DNA of 64,000 nt. Origin: Oscillospiraceae bacterium (GTDB lineage Bacteria; Bacillota; Clostridia; Oscillospirales; Ruminococcaceae). The translations under genes and the position numbers were made by a program. The notes under the pieces were generated by a model. The model ran no database searches, was not told the origin of the DNA, and was given only the letters and a program-made list of their open reading frames with translations. Shown in pieces: positions 16,166 through 25,721 of this stretch (positions within the stretch are counted from its first letter, which is position 1; each line of letters begins with the position of its first letter). The stretch spans positions 1-64,000 of the forward strand of contig JAAVIC010000033.1 of the NCBI GenBank assembly GCA_014799385.1, given 5' to 3'.

Positions 16166-17350
16166 ATGCAAGATTACAAAAGTAAAATTGCAAGACTGTG
16201 TGCGTTTAATGTAAAATCCGACCCGCTTTTGTGCGGATTCGGAAAGCTGAACTCCGATAATGCCGCGGACGCGTTGGAGGGGTGCGCGGAAATCGTCCGA
16301 ACGCTTGCTTTGAGCGGTCTTACGTTGTCAGACTATATTCACGATATGTTGATATTCTCGGATTCGCCGATTGTAACGCTCCAGGCAAAAAATCCGCTGG
16401 ATAGCCGTGAATCCGCGATAGAATCCGATTTGGACGTGTTGTGGACGATTGCCGGAATCCCGTTTGAGGAGGTAAAAGCCGAGCTTGCAAATCGGCATTC
16501 CAATGCGGAATTTCTCAATATTCCGAGCATTGAGAACGGAAATTTGGAGTATGTTCTTGACTATACCGCCGATTATTTTGTGGATTTCGCGCAGAGACAC
16601 GGCGGAGGAATGTTCGCTAAATACCGTGCGTTCACGTTTGACGGCGAACTTCGTCCGATTGAACATCTTGATAAAATACGGCTTTGCGACCTCAAAAATT
16701 ACGAGGTTCAGCGGCAGCAGGTCGTTGATAACACGCGCTGTTTCCTGGCGGGGAAGCCCGCCCAGAACGTTCTGCTGTACGGCGACCGGGGCACGGGGAA
16801 ATCTTCAACGGTGAAGGCGATTTTGAACGAGTTTGAGGATTTGCGAATGGTAGAGGTAAGCAAGAACGATGTCGCAAGGCTTTCGGAACTTTTCTGCAAG
16901 CTGCGGACGATTCCCTTGCATTTTATCGTCACGATCGATGACCTCTCGTTCGCAGAGAACGATGACCGTTTCGGCAGCCTGAAAGCGGCGCTTGAGGGTT
17001 CGCTTTCCGCTAAGCCCGAGAACATTTTGATTTACGCTACCACAAACCGCCGCAAGATAATCCGAGAATCCGCATTAGACCGCGAAATATCGGGTGCGGA
17101 CGCTATTGATGAGAGTATGTCGCTTGCCGATCGCTTTGGACTGTTCATAACATTTACAAAGCCCGATAAACAAGGCTATCTGGACATTGTTCACAAGCTT
17201 GCCGAGGATATGAGTATTAATATCCCCATGGAAAATCTGGACGCCTCCGCAGAGCGTTTTGCGCTGAAGCACGGCGGACGTTCACCGAGGGTCGCAAGGC
17301 AGTTTGTGGATTGGCTTTACGGAAGAATTTCACTTAATTTGGAGTACTGA
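16166..17350 (+). CDS. DUF815-family AAA+ ATPase
   Basis: A 394-residue predicted ATPase. A helical N-terminal region (1-165) is followed by an AAA+ core with P-loop YGDRGTGKSS (205-214), Walker B-like FIVTIDDLSF and arginine-finger region, and the DUF815 signature IYATTNRRKIIRE. The C-terminal lid has GGRSPRVARQFVDWL. AAGGAG lies before the ATG. The family is widespread in bacteria without an agreed function. Two bases separate it from the next lipoprotein gene. Confidence 0.88.
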   Translation: MQDYKSKIARLCAFNVKSDPLLCGFGKLNSDNAADALEGCAEIVRTLALSGLTLSDYIHDMLIFSDSPIVTLQAKNPLDSRESAIESDLDVLWTIAGIPFEEVKAELANRHSNAEFLNIPSIENGNLEYVLDYTADYFVDFAQRHGGGMFAKYRAFTFDGELRPIEHLDKIRLCDLKNYEVQRQQVVDNTRCFLAGKPAQNVLLYGDRGTGKSSTVKAILNEFEDLRMVEVSKNDVARLSELFCKLRTIPLHFIVTIDDLSFAENDDRFGSLKAALEGSLSAKPENILIYATTNRRKIIRESALDREISGADAIDESMSLADRFGLFITFTKPDKQGYLDIVHKLAEDMSINIPMENLDASAERFALKHGGRSPRVARQFVDWLYGRISLNLEY

Positions 17351-17352
17351 AT

Positions 17353-18276
17353 ATGAACAAAATTACGAAGAAAATCGCTATAACCGCTCTGTGCGCGGGT
17401 TTGCTGCTGTCGGGGTGCGACAAAAGCAACACTCCCGATGAGATTGTTGTTTCGGGAATTACCAATCCCCAAAACGGATTTCCTGCAAGCTCGTGCGGGG
17501 TTAGCTTGCAAAAATCGGTCGAAAAGGCGGTCAGCTTATCCCCGGCGCTCACCGAAATCATCTGCGAACTCGGGTTCAAGAACCGACTTGTCGGAGTCAG
17601 CGACTACTGCGACTTTCCGACAGATATTTCGTGCGATAAAGTTGGGAGCAGTGAAAATCCCGATTTAGAGGCGATTTTGAAACTCGCGCCCGATGCCGTT
17701 TTCACGCTCTCCGCTCTGTCCGAACGTGATATTTACAGATTGAATCAAGCCGGGATTGCGGTGCTTGCGCCGCGTGTTCCGCAGAATATGGAGGATTATT
17801 CCACACTGTACACAGAGATTTCATCTGCTTTTTACGGCAGTGAACTCACCGAAAGTCAGCTTGGAATTAGAAAATCCGCGCAAATCGGCAAAGATTCGCG
17901 CTTGACATTGGAAAATTCTGCTAAATCCGTACAACTGGAATCCTTCCTTTACATCACGGGAAAGCAGACCATCGCGGGCACGGAAACGTTTGAGGGCGCG
18001 GTTTTAAGCCTTTGCGGAAATAATTTGTGCTCGAAAAACGGATACATTTCCGTTGCGGATTATGACAGCGAACCGCCGAAATTCCTGATTGCGGACAGCT
18101 CGCTTACATTGGACATTATCGAAAACAGCGAAGAGCTTTCCGCATTGGTTGGCGAATCCACCGAGATTCGATTCGTGGATTCCGCGCGGTTGGAGCGTCC
18201 CACCGCCCGCACCGCCGAGATTTTCACGCAAATCAAGAATAATACTCTCGCTGAAAGTGCGTCTACATCGGAGTAA
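17353..18276 (+). CDS. BtuF/FecB-like periplasmic-binding lipoprotein
   Basis: A 307-residue lipoprotein with lipobox LLLSGC (lipidated Cys near residue 22). It follows the fold of helical-backbone substrate-binding proteins for cobalamin or siderophores: AVSLSPALTEIICELGFKNR, LVGVSDYCDFP, LEAILKLAPDAVFTLS. The second lobe is shortened and diverged. No permease or ATPase gene is adjacent. It is co-transcribed with dus and DUF815 and overlaps the convergent deacetylase gene by 14 bases, so ligand and partner transporter cannot be told from context. Confidence 0.75.
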   Translation: MNKITKKIAITALCAGLLLSGCDKSNTPDEIVVSGITNPQNGFPASSCGVSLQKSVEKAVSLSPALTEIICELGFKNRLVGVSDYCDFPTDISCDKVGSSENPDLEAILKLAPDAVFTLSALSERDIYRLNQAGIAVLAPRVPQNMEDYSTLYTEISSAFYGSELTESQLGIRKSAQIGKDSRLTLENSAKSVQLESFLYITGKQTIAGTETFEGAVLSLCGNNLCSKNGYISVADYDSEPPKFLIADSSLTLDIIENSEELSALVGESTEIRFVDSARLERPTARTAEIFTQIKNNTLAESASTSE

Positions 18277-19030
18277 TGATATAGCCGTTCTCGCGCCAGT
18301 AGTCAATAACATCGGGCAGCACGCGCGTGTTTGTCTTTGAAACCGCGTGTAACAGATAAATCGCGCCGTTATGCGCTCCTGAGGTTATTTTGTCGTATGC
18401 GAACTCCGCGTCCGGCTGCGATTCGGCGACCCAGTCCTTGTAGGCAAAGCTCCAGAGCACGGTTGTGTAGCCCAACTCCTTGGCGCACGTTAGCACACGC
18501 TCCGAAAACTCGCCCATCGGCGGACGCATTACATACATCTCGTAGTTAAACTCCGATTTGATATATTCGTGGAGCTTGAAAAGCTCGTCGCGAAGCTCGT
18601 CAACAGAACATTCGGGAAGTGACGGGTGCGACCATGTGTGATTTCCGACCGTGTGACCCTCGTCAATCATTCGCCGAATCAACTCGGGATTGTCCTTTGC
18701 GTAGTCATAAGTCACGAAAAACACCGCGCGGACATTCTTTGCCTTAAGGATATCGAGAATCTTCGCTGTGTAGCCGTTTTCATAGCCCTCATCGAACGTC
18801 AGCCAGAGGTTCTTGTGCTGTTCATCGGTGTTGTCTCCGACGAACAATCCGCCCATTTCGCCGTACTTGCGTTGAGCGTTCACCGCGTCAACGGGCTTTC
18901 CGTGGCTGTCTTTCGATGAACCCAATCCCCACGGGATTTTGGTGTTGTCAATGCTCGTCAAATCTTGTTCGGCATAGGCGACCGTGGTGAGGAGCGCGGC
19001 GGCAGTTATAGAAGCGAGTAATTTTTTCAT
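18263..19030 (-). CDS. pdaA: PdaA-type polysaccharide deacetylase
   Basis: A 255-residue exported NodB-fold deacetylase. It has a signal peptide with cleavage after about VAYA (residue 20), the metal/catalytic motif TFDEGYENGYT (in place of the usual TFDDG), the metal His pair in HTWSHPS, and PPMGEFSERVL and LLHAV later. TFDEGYENGYT is typical of the PdaA group, which removes acetyl from N-acetylmuramic acid to allow the delta-lactam of spore cortex. That fits a spore-former with spoVT. AAGGAGATGTTCAA precedes the ATG. Confidence 0.85.
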   Translation of the reverse strand: MKKLLASITAAALLTTVAYAEQDLTSIDNTKIPWGLGSSKDSHGKPVDAVNAQRKYGEMGGLFVGDNTDEQHKNLWLTFDEGYENGYTAKILDILKAKNVRAVFFVTYDYAKDNPELIRRMIDEGHTVGNHTWSHPSLPECSVDELRDELFKLHEYIKSEFNYEMYVMRPPMGEFSERVLTCAKELGYTTVLWSFAYKDWVAESQPDAEFAYDKITSGAHNGAIYLLHAVSKTNTRVLPDVIDYWRENGYIITPM

Positions 19031-19150
19031 TTGAACATCTCCTTAAAAAATGGTTTGAATCTATTTTTTGCGGAATTTCACAAGGTATTTGCGTTAATTT
19101 CTGCATAAATTGGTGTATGTTCACAAGAATTTGAAATTGTCGGATAACGC

Positions 19151-19179
19151 TTGATTATTGCGGAAAAATATGGTATAAT
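19151..19179 (+). promoter_or_regulatory. Promoter upstream of the DHH phosphoesterase gene
   Basis: TTGATT (19151-19156), 17 bases, TATAAT (19174-19179). The -10 box lies inside the left arm of a perfect 11-base hairpin. Confidence 0.65.
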
Positions 19180-19257
19180 AAAAGCGTAAATGCTTTTATT
19201 ATACATTTATGTCCATGCACATACGTTCGATTCGCTCACCCCGTGCGGTTTTGGACA

Positions 19258-19292
19258 ATTATACCATAAATTCTCCGAATTTATGGTATAAT
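19258..19292. repeat. Perfect 16-base inverted repeat
   Basis: ATTATACCATAAATTC, three-base centre TCC, then its exact reverse complement. Each arm ends in a TATAAT box pointing outward, so the palindrome carries a -10-like box on both strands. Confidence 0.75.
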
Positions 19293-19375
19293 AAAAAATG
19301 ATGAAATATCCTTACATCGAAAACGCTCACTTAAAATGAGCGTTTCATTGGGAACTAAAAAGGCGGTATTTTGAG

Positions 19376-20419
19376 ATGTCACATCAGCTAAGCGAGCTTA
19401 TTGAACTGATTAAAGGACACCGGGTGTTTATCCAGACGCATAATTTCCCCGACCAGGACGCCATTGCAAGCGCGTTTGGATTACAGGTTCTTCTGGAGAA
19501 TTACGGTATCAAAACCATAATTTGCCATCACGGGTGCGTGGAGCGCGCGGCAACGGCGAATATGGTCGCGCAGTTCGGAATCGAAATGACCACCGATGAC
19601 GACCTCAAGGATATGCGTGAGGAGGACTATATCATCAATGTGGACTCGCAGAAGGGCAACTCGAATATCCGCGACCTTATCGGATATGAAGTCGCGTGCA
19701 TTGACCATCACCCCGTGTTCTGCGAGGCGGAAAGCTATCGTTACAAGGACATTCGCATTGTGGGAAGCTGCGCAACGATTATCGCGGATTATTTCCGCCA
19801 AAATGAAATTGAAATGCCCGAAAACGTGGCTACGGCACTGCTTTATGGCTTAAAGTGTGATACCAAGGATTTTACGCGGGGCGTAACGGACCTTGATGTG
19901 GAAATCTTTAATTATCTGTTTCCAAGAGCCGATTCGCGGCTTATTCGCCGCTTTCAGGCTGCGGCGATACAGTTTGACGAGCTGAACGCTTTCGCGGACA
20001 GTATGCGCAATATCGACATCTACAATGGAGTGGCGTTTACTTACCTGGATTTCACTTGCGCGGACGCGTTTATGGCTACGGTTTCCGACTTTATTCTGGA
20101 CATCGACAAGGTGATTTTCGCAGTAGTATATGCCCGACGCGGCAACGGATTCAAATTTTCGGTGCGCAGCGAGTTTGACGAGCTGGACGCGGGTCAGATC
20201 GTATCAGAGGCACTTTGCGGAATCGGGGGCGGCGGAGGACATAAGTCAATGGCGGGCGGATACGCGGACGAGAGCGGAATCATGAACCTCGGAACGGATA
20301 CTCATTCCGTAATCCGCAAACTGTTCCTTGATGTAATCACGAAAATGCCGCTTTCGGAAATCGCAGCGGAAACAATCCCGGAGCTTTCCGGAAATGAACT
20401 GCATTCCGATAGAAAATAA
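19376..20419 (+). CDS. DHH/DHHA1 phosphoesterase (NrnA-like)
   Basis: A 347-residue manganese-dependent phosphoesterase of the group that breaks down nanoRNAs, pAp or cyclic-dinucleotide products. PDQDAIASA is a variant of the usual PDGDA motif I, NVDSQ and IDHHP are motifs II-III, and the C-terminal DHHA1 domain has the glycine loop GIGGGGGHKSMAGGY. It is a single gene with its own promoter and terminator. Which nucleotide it cleaves cannot be told. Confidence 0.88.
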   Translation: MSHQLSELIELIKGHRVFIQTHNFPDQDAIASAFGLQVLLENYGIKTIICHHGCVERAATANMVAQFGIEMTTDDDLKDMREEDYIINVDSQKGNSNIRDLIGYEVACIDHHPVFCEAESYRYKDIRIVGSCATIIADYFRQNEIEMPENVATALLYGLKCDTKDFTRGVTDLDVEIFNYLFPRADSRLIRRFQAAAIQFDELNAFADSMRNIDIYNGVAFTYLDFTCADAFMATVSDFILDIDKVIFAVVYARRGNGFKFSVRSEFDELDAGQIVSEALCGIGGGGGHKSMAGGYADESGIMNLGTDTHSVIRKLFLDVITKMPLSEIAAETIPELSGNELHSDRK

Positions 20420-20428
20420 TGAATTTCT

Positions 20429-20457
20429 AAGCCGTTTTCCTTGTGAAGCGGCTTTTT
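20429..20457 (+). terminator. Intrinsic terminator
   Basis: AAGCCG...CGGCTT stem followed by TTTTT, 9 bases after the phosphoesterase stop. Confidence 0.75.
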
Positions 20458-20461
20458 AATA

Positions 20462-20490
20462 TTGACAAATATTGTGAAATGTGTTATAAT
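20462..20490 (+). promoter_or_regulatory. Promoter of the radical SAM-ruvCAB operon
   Basis: Consensus TTGACA (20462-20467), 17 bases, TATAAT (20485-20490). Confidence 0.88.
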
Positions 20491-20562
20491 TAATAATGTA
20501 TTATTTAGAAATGAGGTGAATTGGAAATTCCGTGAACAAATGCGGAATTTTCCGATAGAATA

Positions 20563-21180
20563 ATGACAATTTTTTACAAGTTTGAAGGGAAGATGTACAT
20601 AAACATCACCAACGGCTGCCCGTGCGACTGCGTGTTCTGTATCCGCAAAAACGGCGACAGCATTGAGGACAACGACAGCCTGTGGCTGGAGCACGAGCCG
20701 ACTTTTGAAGAAGTCTGCGCGGCATTCGACTCGTTCGACAAGACGGGGATTACCGACGCGGTGTTCTGCGGTTACGGCGAGCCTACGGTAAAGGCGGATT
20801 TGCTGCTTAAAACGGCCGAGTTTATAAAGTCAAATTCCGCAATGAAAATCCGTGTGAACACGAACGGATTGGTGCGCCTTATTCACAAAGATTTTGATGT
20901 TAATCGGTTCGGCGGGCTGATTGACAGCTTTTCGATAAGCTTGAACGCGCCAAATGCCGTGCGATACAACGAGGTTACAAAACCCGCGTTCGGCGAGAAA
21001 GCGTTTGACGAAATGCTGAGCTTCGCGCAGGACGTAAAGAAAATGGGTATCAAGACTTCATTCACTGTGGTTGACGTGATCTCACCCGAAGAGATTCGAG
21101 AGTGCGAAATCCTTGCCGAAAAGTTGGAAATTCCGCTCAGAGTGCGGGCTTACGTCACCGACAACGAGAGCTACACATAA
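20563..21180 (+). CDS. Radical SAM protein of the TatD-linked family
   Basis: A 205-residue radical SAM enzyme with the iron-sulfur motif CPCDCVFC (C-x3-C-x2-C) near residues 19-26 and the SAM-binding GYGEPT. The opening MYINITNGCPCDC and overall length match the TatD-linked radical SAM family, whose substrate is unknown. Here it is not next to tatD. Its TAA overlaps the ruvC ATG by one base, so it heads the ruv operon. The ribosome site is weak, but family alignment supports this start. Confidence 0.85.
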   Translation: MTIFYKFEGKMYINITNGCPCDCVFCIRKNGDSIEDNDSLWLEHEPTFEEVCAAFDSFDKTGITDAVFCGYGEPTVKADLLLKTAEFIKSNSAMKIRVNTNGLVRLIHKDFDVNRFGGLIDSFSISLNAPNAVRYNEVTKPAFGEKAFDEMLSFAQDVKKMGIKTSFTVVDVISPEEIRECEILAEKLEIPLRVRAYVTDNESYT

Positions 21181-21710
21181 TGAGGATTCTTGGAATTGAC
21201 CCCGGTTATGCGATTGTCGGCTATGGAGCATTGGAATTTGACAATGTGCGCTTCAATGTGGTGAACTACGGTGCAATAACCACTAAGCCAGAAACGCCGT
21301 TTGACAAGCGGCTTGCGGAGATTTACAACGATATGAACGAAGTACTGGAGCTTCTTAAGCCCGATTGTATGAGCATTGAAAAGCTGTACTTCAATACAAA
21401 TATCACCACGGGAATTGACGTTGCTCACGCGCGCGGAGTGATAATGCTTGCCGCTGCTCAGCGTGGAATCCCGATTTACGAGTACACTCCGCTTCAGGTA
21501 AAGGTCGCGGTTACGGGATACGGTCACGCGGACAAACATCAAGTTCAGGAGATGGTAAAAAATATTCTGCGTCTGAAAGCCGCTCCCAAACCCGATGATA
21601 CCGCTGACGCGCTTGCTATCGCGATTTGCCACGGGCATACGGGCGGTTCGAAAATGTCTCGGATAATGCGCTCGAACGAGGTTAAACAGCTCAACGAAAA
21701 GAAAGGGTAA
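21180..21710 (+). CDS. ruvC: Holliday junction resolvase RuvC
   Basis: A 176-residue endonuclease that cuts Holliday junctions during recombinational repair. Catalytic acids are visible: D7 (ILGIDPG), E67 (MSIEKLYF) and the late Asp pair in KPDDTADALAIAI. The start at ATG 21180 overlaps the preceding stop; the longer upstream frame is inside the radical SAM gene. It lies 3 bases before ruvA. Confidence 0.97.
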   Translation: MRILGIDPGYAIVGYGALEFDNVRFNVVNYGAITTKPETPFDKRLAEIYNDMNEVLELLKPDCMSIEKLYFNTNITTGIDVAHARGVIMLAAAQRGIPIYEYTPLQVKVAVTGYGHADKHQVQEMVKNILRLKAAPKPDDTADALAIAICHGHTGGSKMSRIMRSNEVKQLNEKKG

Positions 21711-21713
21711 TTT

Positions 21714-22301
21714 ATGATATACAGCTTACACGGAAAACTTACGCATTGGGAAGCCGGGCTTGCGGTGGTGGAATGCGGCGGAGTGGGCTACGCGTGTCGA
21801 ACCACGATGAACACGCTGTCCAAAATCCGCGATATGGGCGAGGTTACATTGTTCACTTACTTACACGTTACGGAAAACTCACTGGATTTGTTCGGCTTTG
21901 CGGATAATGCCGAGCTTGCGAGCTTTAAGCAGTTGATTTCCGTTTCGGGAGTGGGTCCTAAGGCAGCATTGTCCATTCTGTCGGATATTACGCCGAGCAA
22001 ACTTGCGCTTTGTATTGCCACGGGCGACAGCAAAACGCTGACAAAATCTCCCGGAATCGGCACGAAAATCGCTCAGAGAATCGTACTGGAGCTTAAAGAC
22101 AAGGTTGCCAAGGAGCAGAAGTTCACCTCCGAAGAGCTTGTAAGCGCGCCAGCTATGACCGGGAACAACATTTCCGAAGCAATCACCGCGCTTCAAACGC
22201 TGGGATTCTCTCCGGCGCAGTGCTCTGCGGCACTTTCGGGCGCGAATCCCGATTCTTCTGTTGAGGATCTCATCAAATTTGGACTTAAAAATCTTGCGTA
22301 A
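21714..22301 (+). CDS. ruvA: Holliday junction DNA-binding protein RuvA
   Basis: A 195-residue protein that holds the four-way junction while RuvB pumps DNA. It has the N-terminal OB fold (IYSLHGKL...GGVGYAC), the tandem helix-hairpin-helix motifs (LISVSGVGPKAALSIL and SPGIGTKIAQRIVLELKDK) and the C-terminal RuvB-binding domain after a linker. Thirteen bases separate it from the TPR gene. Confidence 0.97.
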   Translation: MIYSLHGKLTHWEAGLAVVECGGVGYACRTTMNTLSKIRDMGEVTLFTYLHVTENSLDLFGFADNAELASFKQLISVSGVGPKAALSILSDITPSKLALCIATGDSKTLTKSPGIGTKIAQRIVLELKDKVAKEQKFTSEELVSAPAMTGNNISEAITALQTLGFSPAQCSAALSGANPDSSVEDLIKFGLKNLA

Positions 22302-22314
22302 AGGAGGGGTTATC

Positions 22315-23259
22315 TTGAAAAACGAACGCGGAAATAACACACTTTCGTCTGTTGGAATGTGTTTTTTGGGATTTATTTTGGGCGCGGGAGTCACACTGAT
22401 ATTCGCCGAACCCGAGAACCATCTGTTTATGGTGATACTTTTGGTTTTAATAGCGTTGTCTTTGATTTTTGTATCGGCTAGATATATCGTGTCGGAATTG
22501 GTCTTGCCGCGTATGGCAAAGCGCAGAGCCGCATTGCGCGCGCTCGGTAAGCACGGGGTGCGGATAATTCGTCACGATGATACCGCGAAAATTGCCTACA
22601 AGGGAATTCTCGCGTTGCTTAACGATGATACGGCAAAGGCGGAGGAGCTTCTCCAAAAAGCTCTCTCGCTCTCCGACTCGCGCCAGAATCAGCTTTTCTG
22701 TCTTGAATGGCTGCGGAATCTGTATGAGAATCAAGAGAACGATTCAAAGGTGCTTTGGTGCTACCGAAAGGCAGTGGAATACGCGCCCGATAATCCCGAA
22801 TTTCAGTCGCGGCTTGGGCATTACTACTATGTGGAGGGCAAGCTGGATCAAGCACTCTACTGTTTTGAACAGGCACTGCGCTATGACCCGAACAACGGTT
22901 ATTCCTACTACATTATGGGGAAGATCGCGTTGATTCGCGGCGAGGACGAAAAAGCACGCGAAATATTGGAAAAACTCACCAAAATCAATGAGAATCACCC
23001 TCTCTGCCACGCGGAGCTTGCGGAGTATTACGCGATGAAGGGTAATGCCGAAAAGGCGGAGGAGGAGTGCAAAAAGTCGCAGTTGTGCGGGGTTAAAGAG
23101 CCGGACGAGCTTAATAGGCGTATAAACGCGATGTTGAGCTTCCACAACACAGAATATGACGGCAACGACTTACCATCTGTGTATTACCGCAGACTGGAGA
23201 AGAAACGCAGTGAAAAGCCCGTTCATGGCGGGGGATTAGGAGTTATAGACAATGACTGA
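22315..23259 (+). CDS. TPR protein with two membrane helices, inserted in the ruv operon
   Basis: A 314-residue protein with two hydrophobic helices near the N-terminus (about 12-32 and 38-62) and a cytoplasmic array of tetratricopeptide repeats, clearest at NPEFQSRLGHYYYVEGKLDQ and ALRYDPNNGYSYYIMGKIAL. It is probably a membrane-anchored scaffold; partners are unknown. I start at TTG 22315 because AAAGGAGGGG lies 4 bases upstream; the longer frame overlaps ruvA. Its last 8 bases overlap the next gene. Confidence 0.8.
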   Translation: MKNERGNNTLSSVGMCFLGFILGAGVTLIFAEPENHLFMVILLVLIALSLIFVSARYIVSELVLPRMAKRRAALRALGKHGVRIIRHDDTAKIAYKGILALLNDDTAKAEELLQKALSLSDSRQNQLFCLEWLRNLYENQENDSKVLWCYRKAVEYAPDNPEFQSRLGHYYYVEGKLDQALYCFEQALRYDPNNGYSYYIMGKIALIRGEDEKAREILEKLTKINENHPLCHAELAEYYAMKGNAEKAEEECKKSQLCGVKEPDELNRRINAMLSFHNTEYDGNDLPSVYYRRLEKKRSEKPVHGGGLGVIDND

Positions 23260-23836
23260 GGTTTATTTCGTGCGTCACGCGCAGTCCGACCACAGTATCT
23301 CGGACAACAGAACCAGACCGCTCACCGAGGACGGTTTGCGCGATTCCAAGGCGGTTACATGGGTTCTGGCGGATAAGGGAATTGATTTTCTGATTTCAAG
23401 TCCGTATAAACGGAGTATGGACACAATAGGCGATTTGGCAGAAACGCTGGGTTTATCCATACATACGGACGAGGATTTCCGCGAGCGGAATACGGGTAAT
23501 CTGAACGGTGAGGATATATTCCGATTTGCTGAAAAGCAATGGGCGGATTTTGACTGCAAGAAAGAGGACGGTGAATCATTTCACGAGGCTCAGCAGCGTA
23601 ATATCCGCGCGCTTAATCGTGTTCTTGCGGAGCATAACGGCGAGAAAATCGTTATTGCAACTCATGGTATGGCACTTTCGACAATCCTGAGTTATTATTA
23701 TCCCGAATTTGATTTTTCGTGTTTTATGAAAATTGTGGATTTTATGCCGTTTGTAATAAGGTTGGACTTTGACGGTGAAAAGTGCGTGAACAGCCAAGTG
23801 GAGCTTGTGATTCGCAAGGAGTATAAAGGCAGATAG
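23252..23836 (+). CDS. Histidine phosphatase (phosphoglycerate mutase superfamily)
   Basis: A 194-residue histidine phosphatase. The phospho-acceptor His is in YFVRHAQSD (RHxQS form), followed by [10 protein letters not shown], the Glu in [12 protein letters not shown], and the second His in [10 protein letters not shown]. It could act on small phosphorylated metabolites; the family is too broad to say which. It overlaps the TPR gene by 8 bases and lies 16 bases before ruvB. Confidence 0.88.
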   Translation: MTEVYFVRHAQSDHSISDNRTRPLTEDGLRDSKAVTWVLADKGIDFLISSPYKRSMDTIGDLAETLGLSIHTDEDFRERNTGNLNGEDIFRFAEKQWADFDCKKEDGESFHEAQQRNIRALNRVLAEHNGEKIVIATHGMALSTILSYYYPEFDFSCFMKIVDFMPFVIRLDFDGEKCVNSQVELVIRKEYKGR

Positions 23837-23852
23837 GGGAGATTTTGCAATA

Positions 23853-24908
23853 ATGTTGGAAATGTCAAACGGCGATTTTGAGTTCAATCCCGAGGAGCGG
23901 CTTGTTGAGCCGTCCTTTTCGGAGTCGGACAGCGAGGCGGAGCTTACCCTCCGTCCGAAAACCCTCGCCGAATACATCGGTCAGGACAAGGTTAAGGATA
24001 ATATGGCGGTGTACATCGAGGCGGCGAAAAAGCGCGGAGAGTGCCTTGACCACGTTTTGTTGTACGGTCCGCCCGGACTCGGAAAAACCACGCTTTCGTG
24101 TATAATCGCCGCAGAGATGGGAGTAAATATCCGCATAACAAGCGGTCCGGCAATCGAAAAGGCGGGGGATCTTGCCGCGCTGCTTACCAATCTTCAAGCG
24201 AACGATGTGTTGTTTATTGACGAGATTCACCGCTTGCCGCGACAGGTAGAAGAGGTTCTTTACCCCGCGATGGAGGACTACGCGTTGGACATCGTAATGG
24301 GAAACGGTCCTGCGGCGAGGTCTATTCGCATTGATTTGCCGCATTTCACGCTTATCGGAGCGACAACGCGTTCGGGACAGCTCTCCGCGCCGCTTCGTGA
24401 TAGGTTCGGTGTTGTTCAGCGGTTGGAACTGTACACTCCCGAACAGCTTTGCGATATTGTGCAGCGTTCGTCTGTGATTCTCGGGATTCCGTGTATGAAG
24501 GACGGAGCTATGGAGATTGCTCGCCGTTCTCGCGGAACTCCGCGTATCGCGAATCGGTTGTTGAAGCGCGTCCGCGACTTTGCGGAGGTTCTCGGTGACG
24601 GGAAAATAACACAGGTTATCGCCGATACCGCTTTACAGAAACTGGAAATTGACGAGCTTGGTCTGGATAGCCTTGACCGACGAATGCTCGAAATGATGAT
24701 AAAGGGCTACAACGGCGGACCTGTGGGGCTTTCCACTCTCGCGTCCGCATTGAACGAGGAAGCCGTAACTCTCGAGGACGTCTGCGAACCGTATCTTATG
24801 CAGCTTGGATTTGTGGCGAAAACTCCGCGCGGACGTGTTGCAACCGAGTTAGCGTACCGACATATGGGAATCTTGCGTGACGGGCAGATGACATTGGAGG
24901 ACGACTGA
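23853..24908 (+). CDS. ruvB: Holliday junction branch-migration ATPase RuvB
   Basis: A 351-residue AAA+ hexameric motor. Walker [11 protein letters not shown] (71-80), Walker B LFIDEIHR, sensor [18 protein letters not shown] with arginine finger, and the C-terminal winged helix ([31 protein letters not shown]) are intact. It is separated from ruvA by two unrelated genes but is in the same transcription unit. The next gene starts in the TGATG overlap. Confidence 0.97.
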   Translation: MLEMSNGDFEFNPEERLVEPSFSESDSEAELTLRPKTLAEYIGQDKVKDNMAVYIEAAKKRGECLDHVLLYGPPGLGKTTLSCIIAAEMGVNIRITSGPAIEKAGDLAALLTNLQANDVLFIDEIHRLPRQVEEVLYPAMEDYALDIVMGNGPAARSIRIDLPHFTLIGATTRSGQLSAPLRDRFGVVQRLELYTPEQLCDIVQRSSVILGIPCMKDGAMEIARRSRGTPRIANRLLKRVRDFAEVLGDGKITQVIADTALQKLEIDELGLDSLDRRMLEMMIKGYNGGPVGLSTLASALNEEAVTLEDVCEPYLMQLGFVAKTPRGRVATELAYRHMGILRDGQMTLEDD

Positions 24909-25690
24909 TGAAGTTAATTAAAAACAATATCGGAATTGTGTTGGCAATTGTTTTTAATGCGGCATTTTATGGAATCTTTTGTATAGAACGCTACGTGGTT
25001 GGATTAGACGGTGCGAAGCATTACTTTTTTAGCAGTGCTCAGAGGTTGGTATTCGGTGTTTTAGAATTGATTATATTCGTCAAACTGTTCCATAAGGAGA
25101 AGTGGACGAACGTAATCGGGTTCAAGAACATCAAACCCGCGTTATTCGCGGGTTTGGGAATGATTATGATGACTATCGTCGCATTCCTTAATGTCATTTT
25201 GGGAGCGGTAACGTTTATCGACACAACTTTTGTGATAGTATTCTCACATCTGTTCTGCCAGCAGATTACCACAGGTTTCTGGGAGGAACTGACGTGCCGC
25301 GCGTTTGTGACTGAGGGTTATTTTACCCACGGAAGCCGCTCGTGGCAGCGCAGATTGGCATACGCGGGAATATCCGCAGTGATGTTCGGTTTGCTGCACA
25401 TTATAGGTTACAGCGATATATTGGATGCACTGTATACGTTTGCGATGACGGGCACATGGGGTTTTGTATTCGCCTCAATTTATCTTCATTCGCATAACAT
25501 TCTGATTCCGATGTTGCTGCATTTCCTGTATGATATTCCCGCGAATGCTATTTCGTACATTGACGGTTGGGGCGATAATACAGCGTTTGTTATTGTTAAT
25601 AACTATTTGCAGTGGATCGTGATGGGATTTATGATTTTATGGGCGGTTTGGTTTGTTTTGCGTAAGGATAAGGACTGTAAAACTGCTTGA
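24908..25690 (+). CDS. CPBP-family intramembrane metalloprotease
   Basis: A 260-residue membrane protein with about seven helices and the CPBP/Abi motifs: EELTCR with E126-E127-R131, FGLLHI with a metal His, and LLHFLYD with the third. Members include CAAX-processing-like proteases and bacteriocin self-immunity proteins; nothing nearby points to a bacteriocin. It starts in an ATGA overlap with ruvB. Confidence 0.85.
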   Translation: MKLIKNNIGIVLAIVFNAAFYGIFCIERYVVGLDGAKHYFFSSAQRLVFGVLELIIFVKLFHKEKWTNVIGFKNIKPALFAGLGMIMMTIVAFLNVILGAVTFIDTTFVIVFSHLFCQQITTGFWEELTCRAFVTEGYFTHGSRSWQRRLAYAGISAVMFGLLHIIGYSDILDALYTFAMTGTWGFVFASIYLHSHNILIPMLLHFLYDIPANAISYIDGWGDNTAFVIVNNYLQWIVMGFMILWAVWFVLRKDKDCKTA

Positions 25691-25721
25691 ATCGGCAGAC
25701 AATACGAATGGGGGCAAAGCT

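Larger units (their letters stand above)
19031..19375. other. Palindrome-rich divergent intergenic region
   Basis: No gene. It holds a promoter (19151-19179), an 11-base hairpin (19175-19202), a looser stem (19211-19256), a 35-base near-perfect palindrome (19258-19292) and a 9-base hairpin (19321-19345). The 15-base string TATGGTATAATAAAA occurs twice, at 19169-19183 and 19282-19296. Confidence 0.7.
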
